NCBI GenBank assembly: GCA_000471925.1
Contig: CP006667.1
Location: 3,286,001-3,350,000 of the forward strand
Length of the DNA stretch: 64,000 bases
Direction: 5' to 3'
Origin: Ralstonia pickettii DTP0602
GTDB lineage: Bacteria; Pseudomonadota; Gammaproteobacteria; Burkholderiales; Burkholderiaceae
Part shown: piece after piece, positions 55,880 through 64,000 of the stretch
How the letters are laid out: each line of letters starts with the position of its first letter
Numbering within the stretch: position 1 is the stretch's first letter
The notes under the pieces: generated by a model
Database searches by the model: none
What the model saw: only the letters and a program-made list of their open reading frames with translations
What the model was told of the DNA's origin: nothing
Position numbers and translations under genes: made by a program

Positions 55880-58228
55880 TCAGTCGATCGCGTCCAGCTT
55901 CGCCACCGACAGCGCCAGCCACTTGGCGCCGTGGCGCTTGAACTTGATATTGGCGCGCGCATCGGCGCCCTCGCCCTCCAGCGCGGTGATCACGCCTTCG
56001 CCGAACTTGTTGTGGAACACCGACTGACCCACGCGGAAGCCGGTGCCGGCCTCGCGCTTGGCATCGGCATACCCGTTGCCATTGTCCATGCCGCCGGTCG
56101 GGCGCGTGCCGGTGTAGGGCACGTCTTCGGGCTTGCGGTACCAGTCCTTGCCCCACGCGCTGTCCCGTTCCTGCTTGCGCACGCCGCCGTAGCTCTGCGC
56201 CGGCGGCGTGAGCCATTTGAGCGAGGCCTCGGGCAGTTCCTCGAAGAAGCGCGAGCGCACGTGGTAGCGCGTCTGGCCGTGCAGCATGCGGCTTTGCGCG
56301 AACGACAGGAACAGTCGCTGGCGCGCGCGCGTGATTGCCACGTACATCAGCCGCCGTTCTTCCTCCAGGCCGTCCGGGTCCATCATGCTGTTCTCGTGCG
56401 GGAACAGTCCTTCCTCCAGCCCGGTGATAAAGACCACGTCGAACTCCAGCCCCTTGGCCGCGTGCACGGTCATCATCTGCACCGCGTCCTGGCCGGCCTG
56501 GGCCTGGTTGTCGCCGGCCTCCAGCGAGGCATGCGTCAGGAACGCGACCAGCGGCGTCATCACCACCGGCAGCGCCTCGGGATCCAGCACCTGTTGCGAC
56601 TGGTCGCCTTCGGCCAGCGCCGGAGTCGGCGCGGCGCGGTCCACCGGGATCGCGGCGGCCAGCGCATCCAGCCCGTAGCCCTCCTCGACCACGAAGGCCT
56701 GCGCCGCGGTCACCAGTTCCTGCAAGTTCTCGATACGGTCCTGGCCCTCCTTCTCGCCCTGGTAGTGGGTGATCAGGCCACTGGTGTTGATCACGTACTC
56801 GACGGTTTCCGCCAGCGTCATGCGCCGGGTCTCGTCGCGCATCCGCTCGATCAGCCGCGTGAACGCCGCTAGCTTGCTGCCGGCGGCGCCGGGCACGTAG
56901 GCCACCGCCTCGGCCAGCGCGCAGTCGTACTGGCGCGCCATGTCCTGCAGCACTTCAAGCGAGCGCGCGCCGATGCCGCGCGCCGGGAAATTGACCACGC
57001 GGCCAAAGGCGGCATCGTTGCGCGGATTCTCCAGCAGCTGCATGTAAGCCAGCGCGTGCTTGATCTCGGCGCGCTCGAAGAAGCGCAGGCCGCCGTACAC
57101 GCGGTATGGGATGCCCGCGGAGAACAGCGCATGCTCGATCACGCGCGACTGCGCGTTGCTGCGGTACAGGATCGCAATCTCGGCGCGGCTGGCGCCCTGC
57201 GCGATCTGGTCACGGATTTCGTCGATGATCCAGGCGGCCTCCTGGCCGTCCGAGCCGCCATGGAACACCCGCACCAGCTCGCCATGGCCGGCGTCGGTGC
57301 GCAGGTTCTTGCCCAGGCGGCGCGCGTTGTGCGAAATCAGGTGGTTGGCCGAATCCAGGATATGCCCGTGCGAGCGGTAGTTCTGCTCCAGCTTGATCAT
57401 CCTGCGCACACGGAACTCATGCTCGAAGTCGCGCATATTGCCGACGTTGGCACCGCGGAAGGCGTAGATGCTCTGGTCGTCGTCGCCCACCGCAAAGACC
57501 GCGGCGGGGTTCTGCGTGCCATGGCCGGCCAGCAGCTTGAGCCACTGGTACTGCAGCACGTTGGTGTCCTGGAACTCGTCGACCAGCACATGGCGGAAGC
57601 GGTGCTGGTAGTGCTGGCGGATCGCGTCGTTGTAGCGCAGCAGCTCGTAGCAGCGCAGCAGCAGCTCGGCAAAGTCGACCACGCCCTCGCGCTGGCACTG
57701 CGTGTCGTAGGCGGCGTAGAGGTCGACGAAGCGCTTGTTGAAGTCGTCGTTGGCCTCGACATCGGCCGGGCGCAGGCCCTGCTCCTTGGCGTTGTTGATG
57801 AAGTACTGCAGGTTCTTGGCCGGGTACTTCTCGTCGTCGACGTTGAGCGACTTCAAGAGCCGCTTTATCGCCGAGAGCTGGTCCTGGCTGTCCAGGATGG
57901 CAAAGGTCTGCGGCAGGCCGGCATCGCGAAAATGCGCGCGCAGCAAGCGGTTGCACAGGCCGTGGAAGGTGCCGATCCACATGCCGCGGGTGTTGATCGG
58001 CAGCATCGCCGACAGCCGCGTCTGCATTTCCTTAGCGGCCTTGTTGGTAAAGGTCACCGCCAGGATGCCGGCCGGCGAGACATGCCCGTTCTGGATCAGC
58101 CAGGCGATGCGCGTGGTCAGCACGCGGGTCTTGCCGCTGCCCGCACCCGCCAGGATCAGCGCCGGCTCGTCAGGCAGGGTCACGGCGGCTAGTTGTTCGG
58201 CGTTCAGGTTGGCAAGCAGGTCGGACAT
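55880..58228 (-). CDS. uvrD: DNA helicase II UvrD
   Basis: A 782-residue superfamily 1A 3'-5' helicase of nucleotide excision and mismatch repair. Walker A is LAGAGSGKTRVLTTR at about residue 28; LVDEFQDTN, FAVGDDDQSIYAFRGAN and the late MTVHAAKGLEFD and VAITRARQRLFLSFA complete the motif set. The C-terminal tail is the UvrD type (VGQSVFHNKFGEGVITALEG), related to the Tudor-like domain that binds RNA polymerase. A TATAAT lies 27 bases upstream of the ATG. No clear LexA box is seen. Confidence 0.95.
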   Translation of the reverse strand: MSDLLANLNAEQLAAVTLPDEPALILAGAGSGKTRVLTTRIAWLIQNGHVSPAGILAVTFTNKAAKEMQTRLSAMLPINTRGMWIGTFHGLCNRLLRAHFRDAGLPQTFAILDSQDQLSAIKRLLKSLNVDDEKYPAKNLQYFINNAKEQGLRPADVEANDDFNKRFVDLYAAYDTQCQREGVVDFAELLLRCYELLRYNDAIRQHYQHRFRHVLVDEFQDTNVLQYQWLKLLAGHGTQNPAAVFAVGDDDQSIYAFRGANVGNMRDFEHEFRVRRMIKLEQNYRSHGHILDSANHLISHNARRLGKNLRTDAGHGELVRVFHGGSDGQEAAWIIDEIRDQIAQGASRAEIAILYRSNAQSRVIEHALFSAGIPYRVYGGLRFFERAEIKHALAYMQLLENPRNDAAFGRVVNFPARGIGARSLEVLQDMARQYDCALAEAVAYVPGAAGSKLAAFTRLIERMRDETRRMTLAETVEYVINTSGLITHYQGEKEGQDRIENLQELVTAAQAFVVEEGYGLDALAAAIPVDRAAPTPALAEGDQSQQVLDPEALPVVMTPLVAFLTHASLEAGDNQAQAGQDAVQMMTVHAAKGLEFDVVFITGLEEGLFPHENSMMDPDGLEEERRLMYVAITRARQRLFLSFAQSRMLHGQTRYHVRSRFFEELPEASLKWLTPPAQSYGGVRKQERDSAWGKDWYRKPEDVPYTGTRPTGGMDNGNGYADAKREAGTGFRVGQSVFHNKFGEGVITALEGEGADARANIKFKRHGAKWLALSVAKLDAID

Positions 58229-58254
58229 CGGAGGGGCCTTGTGGAATGGCGTCG

Positions 58255-58260
58255 ATTATA
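58255..58260 (-). promoter_or_regulatory. -10 element upstream of uvrD
   Basis: A perfect TATAAT on the minus strand, 27 bases before the uvrD ATG, giving a short leader of about 20 bases. No clear -35 at 16-18 bases. Confidence 0.45.
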
Positions 58261-58393
58261 CCGGTCGGCCCTGTCCGATCCGTCACATCCAATGGACGAA
58301 AGCCGTCCTGGCCGGAGCCGGGAACCTGCGCCGGCAACCCCTGGCCGGCCGGGCCCGCCGTCCACAAAATAGGCACCGGCCGGCCTGCCCCCG

Positions 58394-58399
58394 TATAAT
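58394..58399 (+). promoter_or_regulatory. -10 element upstream of valS
   Basis: A perfect TATAAT 77 bases before the valS ATG. The -35 region is not recognisable. uvrD and valS are divergent and share this 248-base region. Confidence 0.45.
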
Positions 58400-58476
58400 T
58401 TGACGTTTCACTGGCGCAAGGCCGGCCCGCGGGCCGCTGCAGCCTGCGACGCACCCGCCAACATCGATATCCCAGC

Positions 58477-61344
58477 ATGACCGCCCAAGACCAATCGCTT
58501 GCCAAGAGCTTCGAACCCGCCGCCATCGAGGCGAAATGGGGCCCTGAGTGGGAGAAGCGCGGCATCGCCAAGCCGACCTTCGACCCTGCCCGCCCGGACT
58601 TTGCGATCCAGCTGCCGCCGCCCAATGTGACCGGCACGCTGCACATGGGCCACGCCTTCAACCAGACCATCATGGACGGGCTGACGCGTCACGCGCGCAT
58701 GGCGGGGGCCAATACGCTGTGGGTGCCGGGCACCGACCACGCCGGCATCGCCACGCAGATCGTGGTGGAGCGCCAGCTTGAAGGCGAAGGGGTGTCGCGC
58801 CATGACCTGGGCCGCGAGAAGTTCACCGAGAAGGTCTGGGCCTGGAAGGAAGAGTCGGGCTCGACCATCACCCGCCAGGTGCGGCGCATGGGCGCGTCGA
58901 TCGACTGGAGCCGCGAGTACTTCACCATGTCGCCGGAGATGTCGCAGGCGGTCACCGAAGTCTTCGTGCGCCTGCACGAGCAGGGCCTGATCTACCGCGG
59001 CAAGCGCCTGGTCAACTGGGACCCGGTGCTGGGCACCGCCGTGTCCGACCTGGAAGTCGACAGCGTCGAGGAAGAAGGCTCGCTCTGGCATATCCGCTAT
59101 CCGCTGGTCGAGGCTGACCCCAAGGGTGGCCTGACCGACCTGACCGTGGCCACTACCCGCCCGGAAACCATGCTGGGCGACGTGGCCGTGATGGTCCACC
59201 CGGAAGACGAGCGCTACGCGCACCTGATCGGCAAGTTCGTGCACCTCCCGCTGACCGGCCGCCAGATCCCGGTGATCGCCGACGAATACGTCGACCGCGA
59301 ATTCGGCACCGGCGTGGTCAAGGTGACCCCGGGCCATGACTTCAACGACTATGCCGTCGGCCAGCGCCACAACCTGCCGCAACTGTCGATCCTGACGCTG
59401 GACGCGAAGATCGTCGCCGACGCCCCCGCTGCCTACGCCGGCCTGGACCGCTTCGACGCGCGCCGGGCCATCGTCGAGGACCTGGACAAGCGCGGCCTGC
59501 TGGTCGAGGTCAGGAAGCACAAGCTGATGACCCCGCGCAGCGAGCGCACCGGCAGCGCGATCGAGCCGATGCTGACCGACCAGTGGTTCGTCGCGATGAG
59601 CAAGCCGGCGCCGGAAGGCACCTTCTACCCCGGCCGCTCGATCGCCGAAGTGGCGCTCGAAGCCGTGCAGAGCGGCGAGATCAAGCTGGTGCCGGAAAAC
59701 TGGATCAGCACCTACAACCAGTGGCTGGGCAATATCCAGGACTGGTGTATTTCGCGCCAGCTCTGGTGGGGCCACCAGATCCCGGCGTGGTACGACGATG
59801 CCGGCAACTGCTTCGTCGCCCGCACCGAAGAGGAAGCTGCCGCCAAGGCCAAGGCGGCCGGCAGCACCGGCGCGTTGCGCCGCGAGGAAGACGTGCTCGA
59901 CACCTGGTTCTCGTCGGCGCTGGTGCCGTTCTCCTCGCTGGGCTGGCCGGAAGAAACGCCCGAGCTGCAGCACTTCCTGCCGTCGTCGGTGCTGGTCACC
60001 GGCTACGACATCATCTTCTTCTGGGTGGCGCGCATGGTCATGATGACCAAGCACTTCACCGGCAAGGTGCCCTTCCATACCGTCTACGTGCACGGCCTGG
60101 TGCGCGATTCGGAAGGCAAGAAGATGAGCAAGTCCGAGGGCAACACGCTCGACCCGGTGGACCTGATCGACGGCATCGACCTCGATACGCTGCTGAAGAA
60201 GCGCACCACCGGCCTGCGCCGTCCCAAGGACGCGCCCAAGATCGAGAAGAAGACCAAGAAGGAATTCCCCGAGGGCATTCCTGCCTTCGGCGCCGACGCG
60301 CTGCGCTTCACCTTCGCGTCGCTGGCCACGCTTGGCCGCAATATCAACTTCGACACCGGCCGCTGCGAGGGCTACCGCAACTTCTGCAACAAGCTGTGGA
60401 ACGCGACCCGCTTCGTGCTGATGAACACCGAGGGCCATGACTGCGGCATGGGCCCGTGCAACAACGACTGCGGCCCGGACGGCTACCTCGACTTCTCGCA
60501 GGCCGACCGCTGGATCGTGTCGTTGCTGCAGCGCGTGGAGGCCGAGGTCGAGAAGGGCTTCGCCGAGTACCGCTTCGACAATGTCGCCAACGCGATCTAC
60601 AAGTTCGTCTGGGACGAGTACTGCGACTGGTACCTGGAACTGGCCAAGGTGCAGATCCAGAACGGCACCGAGGCCCAGCAGCGCGCCACCCGCCGCACGC
60701 TGCTGCGCGTGCTGGAAACGGTGCTGCGCCTGGCGCATCCGATCATCCCGTTCATCACGGAAGAACTGTGGCAGAAGGTTGCGCCGCTGGCCGGCCGCGC
60801 CAAGAGCGACGGCTCCGAGACCATCGCACTGCAGCCCTACCCCCTGCCGGCCGTCGCCAAGATCGACGAGCAAGCCGAGCAATGGGTCGCGCGCCTGAAG
60901 GAAGTGATCGATGCGTGCCGCAACCTGCGTGGCGAAATGAACATCTCGCCGGCCCAGCGTATTCCGCTCTACGCCGAGGGCGACAGCGCCTTCCTGAAGG
61001 CGGCAAGCGCACATATCCAGGCTTTGGCGAAACTTTCTGAGGTTCGGGTCTTCGAAGATGAAGCCTCCCTGCAGACGGAAGGCGCCGGCGCGCCGGTCGC
61101 CATCGCCGGAGGCAATCACCTGCTGCTGAAGATCGAGATCGACGTGGCCGCCGAACGGGCGCGCCTGTCGAAGGAAGTCGAGCGCATCGGTGGAGAAATC
61201 GGCAAGTGCCGCGCTAAGCTATCCAACGAGAGCTTTGTGGCGAAGGCACCACCCGCCGTGGTGGCGCAAGAGACGCAACGCCTGGCCGATTTCGAGCAGA
61301 CGCTGGCCAAGCTGCAGGGCCAGCTGCAACGGCTGCCTGCCTGA
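58477..61344 (+). CDS. valS: Valyl-tRNA synthetase
   Basis: A 955-residue class Ia synthetase. The HIGH-type motif is [15 protein letters not shown] at about residue 48, and the KMSKS loop is [19 protein letters not shown] near residue 546. The connective editing domain (about 195-340) has the conserved [15 protein letters not shown]. The C-terminal coiled coil (about 885-955) binds the tRNA. The length matches bacterial ValS. No T-box or attenuator is obvious upstream. Confidence 0.97.
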   Translation: MTAQDQSLAKSFEPAAIEAKWGPEWEKRGIAKPTFDPARPDFAIQLPPPNVTGTLHMGHAFNQTIMDGLTRHARMAGANTLWVPGTDHAGIATQIVVERQLEGEGVSRHDLGREKFTEKVWAWKEESGSTITRQVRRMGASIDWSREYFTMSPEMSQAVTEVFVRLHEQGLIYRGKRLVNWDPVLGTAVSDLEVDSVEEEGSLWHIRYPLVEADPKGGLTDLTVATTRPETMLGDVAVMVHPEDERYAHLIGKFVHLPLTGRQIPVIADEYVDREFGTGVVKVTPGHDFNDYAVGQRHNLPQLSILTLDAKIVADAPAAYAGLDRFDARRAIVEDLDKRGLLVEVRKHKLMTPRSERTGSAIEPMLTDQWFVAMSKPAPEGTFYPGRSIAEVALEAVQSGEIKLVPENWISTYNQWLGNIQDWCISRQLWWGHQIPAWYDDAGNCFVARTEEEAAAKAKAAGSTGALRREEDVLDTWFSSALVPFSSLGWPEETPELQHFLPSSVLVTGYDIIFFWVARMVMMTKHFTGKVPFHTVYVHGLVRDSEGKKMSKSEGNTLDPVDLIDGIDLDTLLKKRTTGLRRPKDAPKIEKKTKKEFPEGIPAFGADALRFTFASLATLGRNINFDTGRCEGYRNFCNKLWNATRFVLMNTEGHDCGMGPCNNDCGPDGYLDFSQADRWIVSLLQRVEAEVEKGFAEYRFDNVANAIYKFVWDEYCDWYLELAKVQIQNGTEAQQRATRRTLLRVLETVLRLAHPIIPFITEELWQKVAPLAGRAKSDGSETIALQPYPLPAVAKIDEQAEQWVARLKEVIDACRNLRGEMNISPAQRIPLYAEGDSAFLKAASAHIQALAKLSEVRVFEDEASLQTEGAGAPVAIAGGNHLLLKIEIDVAAERARLSKEVERIGGEIGKCRAKLSNESFVAKAPPAVVAQETQRLADFEQTLAKLQGQLQRLPA

Positions 61345-61465
61345 CGGGCAGCCAGGACGCCCCTGCCAGGCCGTGATTCCGTCCGCTTCGTCGGACGGAA
61401 CCGGACAGACGGCGCCGGCAATGGCTGGCAGGGTTATGAACCAGAATCCGAGAGGTACACAAGAT

Positions 61466-62353
61466 ATGGAAAATCGCGTCACCAAGGCCGTCTTCCCGGT
61501 TGCGGGACTGGGCACCCGCTTCCTGCCAGCCACCAAGGCCAGCCCGAAAGAAATGCTGCCGGTGGTGGACAAGCCGCTGATCCAGTACGCCGTGGAAGAA
61601 GCCATGGCCGCCGGCATTACCGAGATGATCTTCGTCACCGGCCGCTCCAAGCGCGCCATCGAGGACCATTTCGACAAGGCCTTCGAACTGGAAGTGGAGC
61701 TCGAGGCCAAAAACAAGCAGGCGCTGCTGGACGTGGTGCGCTCGATCAAGCCCGCCAACGTGGAGTGCTACTACGTGCGCCAGCCCGAGGCACTGGGCCT
61801 GGGGCACGCGGTGCTGTGCGCGGCCAAGCTGGTCGGCGATACCCCGTTCGCGATCATGCTGGCCGATGACCTGATCGACGGCAACCCGCCGGTGATGAAG
61901 CAGATGGTGGATACCTACAACCACTACAACTGCTCGGTGCTGGGCGTCGAGGAAATCACGCCGGAGCAGAGCCGTTCGTACGGCGTGATCGAGGGCCGCG
62001 AGTGGGAACCGGGCGTGATCAAGGTGTCGAACATCATCGAGAAGCCAGCGCCGGAAGACGCGCCGTCCAACCTCGGCGTGGTCGGCCGCTACATCCTGAC
62101 GCCGCGCATCTTCGACCACCTGCGCGAACTGAAGCCGGGCGCCGGCGGCGAGTTCCAGCTGACCGACGGGATCCAGTCCCTGCTAAGCCAGGAGCAGGTG
62201 CTGGCCTATCGCTACCAGGGCCGCCGCTATGACTGCGGCAGCAAGCTGGGCTACCTGAAGGCGACCGTGGAGTTTGCGCTGAAGCACCCGGAAGTCGGCG
62301 AGGAGTTTAGTGCGTACCTGGAATCGCGCGAGCACCTGACGGGTCCCGCCTGA
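61466..62353 (+). CDS. galU: UTP-glucose-1-phosphate uridylyltransferase
   Basis: A 295-residue UDP-glucose pyrophosphorylase. The nucleotide-binding start [20 protein letters not shown] and the [20 protein letters not shown] segment are typical of Gal[20 protein letters not shown] is the late conserved block. It supplies UDP-glucose for lipopolysaccharide and exopolysaccharide. The frame is open upstream, but the ATG at 61466 gives the family N-terminus. A strong terminator follows. Confidence 0.96.
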   Translation: MENRVTKAVFPVAGLGTRFLPATKASPKEMLPVVDKPLIQYAVEEAMAAGITEMIFVTGRSKRAIEDHFDKAFELEVELEAKNKQALLDVVRSIKPANVECYYVRQPEALGLGHAVLCAAKLVGDTPFAIMLADDLIDGNPPVMKQMVDTYNHYNCSVLGVEEITPEQSRSYGVIEGREWEPGVIKVSNIIEKPAPEDAPSNLGVVGRYILTPRIFDHLRELKPGAGGEFQLTDGIQSLLSQEQVLAYRYQGRRYDCGSKLGYLKATVEFALKHPEVGEEFSAYLESREHLTGPA

Positions 62354-62376
62354 TCCCGGCGCATTGCGCAGTCAAA

Positions 62377-62403
62377 GAAAAAGCCGCTTCGAGCGGCTTT
62401 TTC
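62377..62403. terminator. Bidirectional terminator between galU and the TusA-like gene
   Basis: GAAAAAGCCGCT (62377-62388) pairs perfectly over 12 bases with AGCGGCTTTTTC (62392-62403) around TCG. Both flanks suit termination of the convergent genes. Confidence 0.92.
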
Positions 62404-62430
62404 TCTCTGGGCAACCCTGCGGCGTGCGGG

Positions 62431-62658
62431 TCAGCGGCGGCGCATGTAGAACACGAACACCTTGTCGACTTCCGAGTGCGACAGCAGCTCATTGCCAGTC
62501 TGCTTGGCAAAGGCCTGGAAATCGCGCGTGGCGCCGGGATCGGTCGCCAGCACTTTGAGCACGTCGCCGCTGGCCATGTCGGCCAGGGCCTTCTTGGTGC
62601 GCAGGATCGGCAGCGGGCAGTTCAGGCCGCGCGCATCCACTTCTTTCTGGAACTCCAT
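62431..62658 (-). CDS. TusA/SirA-like sulfur-carrier protein
   Basis: A 75-residue protein with the TusA signature: start FQKEVDARGLNCPLPILRTK, active cysteine C14 in the CPxP motif, and the fold residues GDVLKVLATDPGATRDF. TusA-type proteins carry persulfide sulfur for tRNA thiolation or molybdenum cofactor enzymes. The tail FVFYMRRR is short. Whether this copy is the cell's TusA or a paralogue cannot be told. It lies 37 bases downstream of the Nudix gene and may be co-transcribed. Confidence 0.92.
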   Translation of the reverse strand: MEFQKEVDARGLNCPLPILRTKKALADMASGDVLKVLATDPGATRDFQAFAKQTGNELLSHSEVDKVFVFYMRRR

Positions 62659-62695
62659 TCGTCTCTTCCTTCGATGTCCGGGGACTTTGGTTGGT

Positions 62696-63280
62696 CTACA
62701 ACCGGTATTGTAGCGAAGCCCCGAGCAGGCTGAAGTCGTGCGGGCGCCGCGGGTCCGGGATGTCCTCGCCGGTCTGGCGATCGAAGAAGCGCACCGGGTA
62801 GCCGCGCGCGGCCAGCCAGTCGGCCACCGCGAAGCCGGTGCCGGCCGACCACACGCGCACGTCTTCCGGCGCCACCAGCTTGTACTCGGCCAGCTCCTCG
62901 GACAGGGCGACGGCGCCGGTCGCCTTGACGTGGTACGCGATGATCAGCTCGTTCTTGCGCATGAACTCGTAGACGCCGATCAGCGACACCGACTCGGTAT
63001 CGAGGTTGGTCTCTTCTTTCAGCTCGCGCGCCACGCCCAGTTCGGGCGGTTCGTCGCGCTCCAGGAAGCCCGTCACCAGCGCAAACATCTTCTCCGGCCA
63101 GGCGGCATTGCGCGCCAGCAGCAGCTTGTCCTGGTACTCCACCACCGCCGCCAGCACCGGCAGCGGGTTGTTCCAGTGCACGAAGCCGCAGTCCTGCTGC
63201 ACGCAGGCGTGGCGTTCGCGCCCGGACAGCGGCAGCACCTCCAGCGGCGCGCCGCACTGCGGGCAGAATCGGTATTGCAT
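62696..63280 (-). CDS. Nudix hydrolase with N-terminal zinc ribbon (NADH pyrophosphatase-like)
   Basis: A 194-residue Nudix protein. The N-terminus has a zinc ribbon (FCPQCG and later CVQQDCGFVH). The Nudix box starts GFLERDEPPELGVARELKEE and ends TNL, so the glycine before the last hydrophobic residue is replaced by Asn. The layout resembles NudC without its N-terminal domain; a role on NADH or related diphosphates is a family-based guess. It begins 54 bases from the threonine aldolase stop on the same strand. Confidence 0.88.
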   Translation of the reverse strand: MQYRFCPQCGAPLEVLPLSGRERHACVQQDCGFVHWNNPLPVLAAVVEYQDKLLLARNAAWPEKMFALVTGFLERDEPPELGVARELKEETNLDTESVSLIGVYEFMRKNELIIAYHVKATGAVALSEELAEYKLVAPEDVRVWSAGTGFAVADWLAARGYPVRFFDRQTGEDIPDPRRPHDFSLLGASLQYRL

Positions 63281-63333
63281 TTAGGGGCTCCTGAAGGGGT
63301 CTCGTCGTTATAGGTATGGATCTGGCGGGTTCA

Positions 63334-64000
63334 CTATGCTGCGGCGGTGCAGGCCGCGCGCATGTCGGCGGCGAGCGCCTCCACCGTCTGCGGCTGCAGG
63401 TCCCACGCACACATGAAGCGGCAGCCGCCGGCGCCGATAAAGGTGTAGAAGCGCCAGCCCTTGGCGCGCAGCGCCTCGATCGCCGGCAGCGGCAGCTCGG
63501 CGAAGACGGCGTTGGACTGCGTCGGGAACATGATGCGCACGCCCGGAATATCGGCGATGTGCTGCTGCAGCAGCTGCGCCATCGCATTGGCATGGCGCGC
63601 GTTGGCGAGCCACACGTCGTTCTCGAGCAAACCCAGCCACGGCGCCGAGATAAAGCGCATCTTCGACGCCAGCTGGCCAGCCTGCTTGACGCGATAGGCA
63701 AAGTCCTCGGCCAGGCGGCGGTCGAAGAACACCACCGCCTCGCCCACCGGCAGGCCGTTCTTGGTGCCGCCGAAGCACAGCACGTCGACGCCGGCGCGCC
63801 AGGTGATCTCGGACGGATGCACGCCCAGCGATGCCACCGCGTTGGCAAAGCGCGCCCCGTCCATATGCACGCGCAGCTGGCGGCGCTTGGCGATGGCGGC
63901 AATCGCGCGCACCTCTTCCACCGTGTAGACCGTGCCGACTTCGGTCGACTGCGTCAGCGACACGACCTTGGGCTTGGGATAGTGGATATCGGAGCGGCGC
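63334..64000 (-). CDS. Low-specificity L-threonine aldolase (N-terminus outside window)
   Basis: The C-terminal 222 residues of a PLP-dependent threonine aldolase. The frame runs past base 64000. Visible are HYPKPKVVSLTQSTEVGTVY, RVHMDGARFANAVASLGVHP (the PLP-holding Asp and loop) and CFGGTKNGLPVGEAVVFF, in which the lysine K of GTKNG is the Schiff-base residue. It cleaves threonine or allo-threonine to glycine and acetaldehyde. Probably co-transcribed with the Nudix and TusA-like genes. Confidence 0.93.
   Translation of the reverse strand, partial: RRSDIHYPKPKVVSLTQSTEVGTVYTVEEVRAIAAIAKRRQLRVHMDGARFANAVASLGVHPSEITWRAGVDVLCFGGTKNGLPVGEAVVFFDRRLAEDFAYRVKQAGQLASKMRFISAPWLGLLENDVWLANARHANAMAQLLQQHIADIPGVRIMFPTQSNAVFAELPLPAIEALRAKGWRFYTFIGAGGCRFMCAWDLQPQTVEALAADMRAACTAAA

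Noticed and set aside
58229..58300. LexA (SOS) box before uvrD
   Set aside because: I looked for CTGT with eight bases and ACAG and found only a half match (GGACAGG), so SOS control is not supported.
58408..61119. A 903-codon minus-strand frame opposite valS
   Set aside because: Exactly antisense to valS; composition and lack of any family motif show that it is a shadow.
62700..62712. TACAAT near 62708 as a promoter for the TusA-like gene
   Set aside because: These bases encode Leu-Gln-Tyr at the end of the Nudix gene, so the likeness may be chance.

Overview
The window is GC-rich, densely coded chromosomal DNA from a betaproteobacterium of the Burkholderiaceae, most likely a Cupriavidus (Ralstonia eutropha lineage). 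Grounds: the protein sequences and gene order look like that genus. One block (IclR regulator, acylating aldehyde dehydrogenase, AMP-forming CoA ligase, MFS permease) has the layout of the sauRSTU sulfoacetate genes described in Cupriavidus necator H16. There is also a Bug-type solute receptor, a BPSS1780-type membrane protein and FolE2. I see no phage, transposon, CRISPR array, rRNA or plasmid functions. Two genes run off the edges: yjgA on the left and a threonine aldolase on the right.

Layout. 1-11.2 kb is mostly housekeeping: yjgA, mog, an auxin-efflux-type carrier, orn, an M48 membrane protease, rsgA, a DUF2007 protein, an orphan CbiB-like protein, pirin with a divergent LysR gene, gluQRS and an rhlE-type helicase. 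11.2-24.2 kb is accessory metabolism. It holds a propionate-type CoA-transferase, a 36-residue membrane peptide, a DUF1428 protein, a LysR/Bug/CaiB/enoyl-CoA hydratase organic-acid cluster, and a GntR-linked cluster (membrane hydroxylase, MFS permease, iron alcohol dehydrogenase, alpha/beta hydrolase). Three promoter regions of that last cluster carry the same AT-rich palindrome. 24.2-30 kb is the macromolecular synthesis region (rpsU, yqeY, dnaG, rpoD) followed by a CAU-anticodon tRNA. 30-37 kb holds a HI0933-family flavoprotein, tsaD, folE2 and the isoprenoid set xseB-ispA-dxs.

37-50.2 kb carries an orphan Rieske oxygenase, a DMT exporter, a 3-mercaptopyruvate sulfurtransferase type enzyme, a ZIP metal transporter, a Tat-exported dienelactone hydrolase, a type II NADH dehydrogenase, polA head to head with a LOG-family gene, a DUF2782-type protein, thrB and a membrane protein. 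50.2-55.8 kb is the sau cluster. 55.8-64 kb holds uvrD, valS, galU, a TusA-like protein, a Nudix hydrolase and the threonine aldolase.

How the genes work together. The sau genes would import sulfoacetate (SauU), activate it to sulfoacetyl-CoA (SauT) and reduce it to sulfoacetaldehyde (SauS) under SauR; the later Xsc step is not in the window. The LysR cluster would capture an organic acid, load it with CoA and hydrate an enoyl-CoA. The best candidate for something undescribed is the 18.7-24.2 kb cluster: three copies of AACTAATATATTAG join four or five enzyme, transport and regulator genes into one apparent regulon of unknown substrate. All calls rest on reading the sequence; no database search was run.
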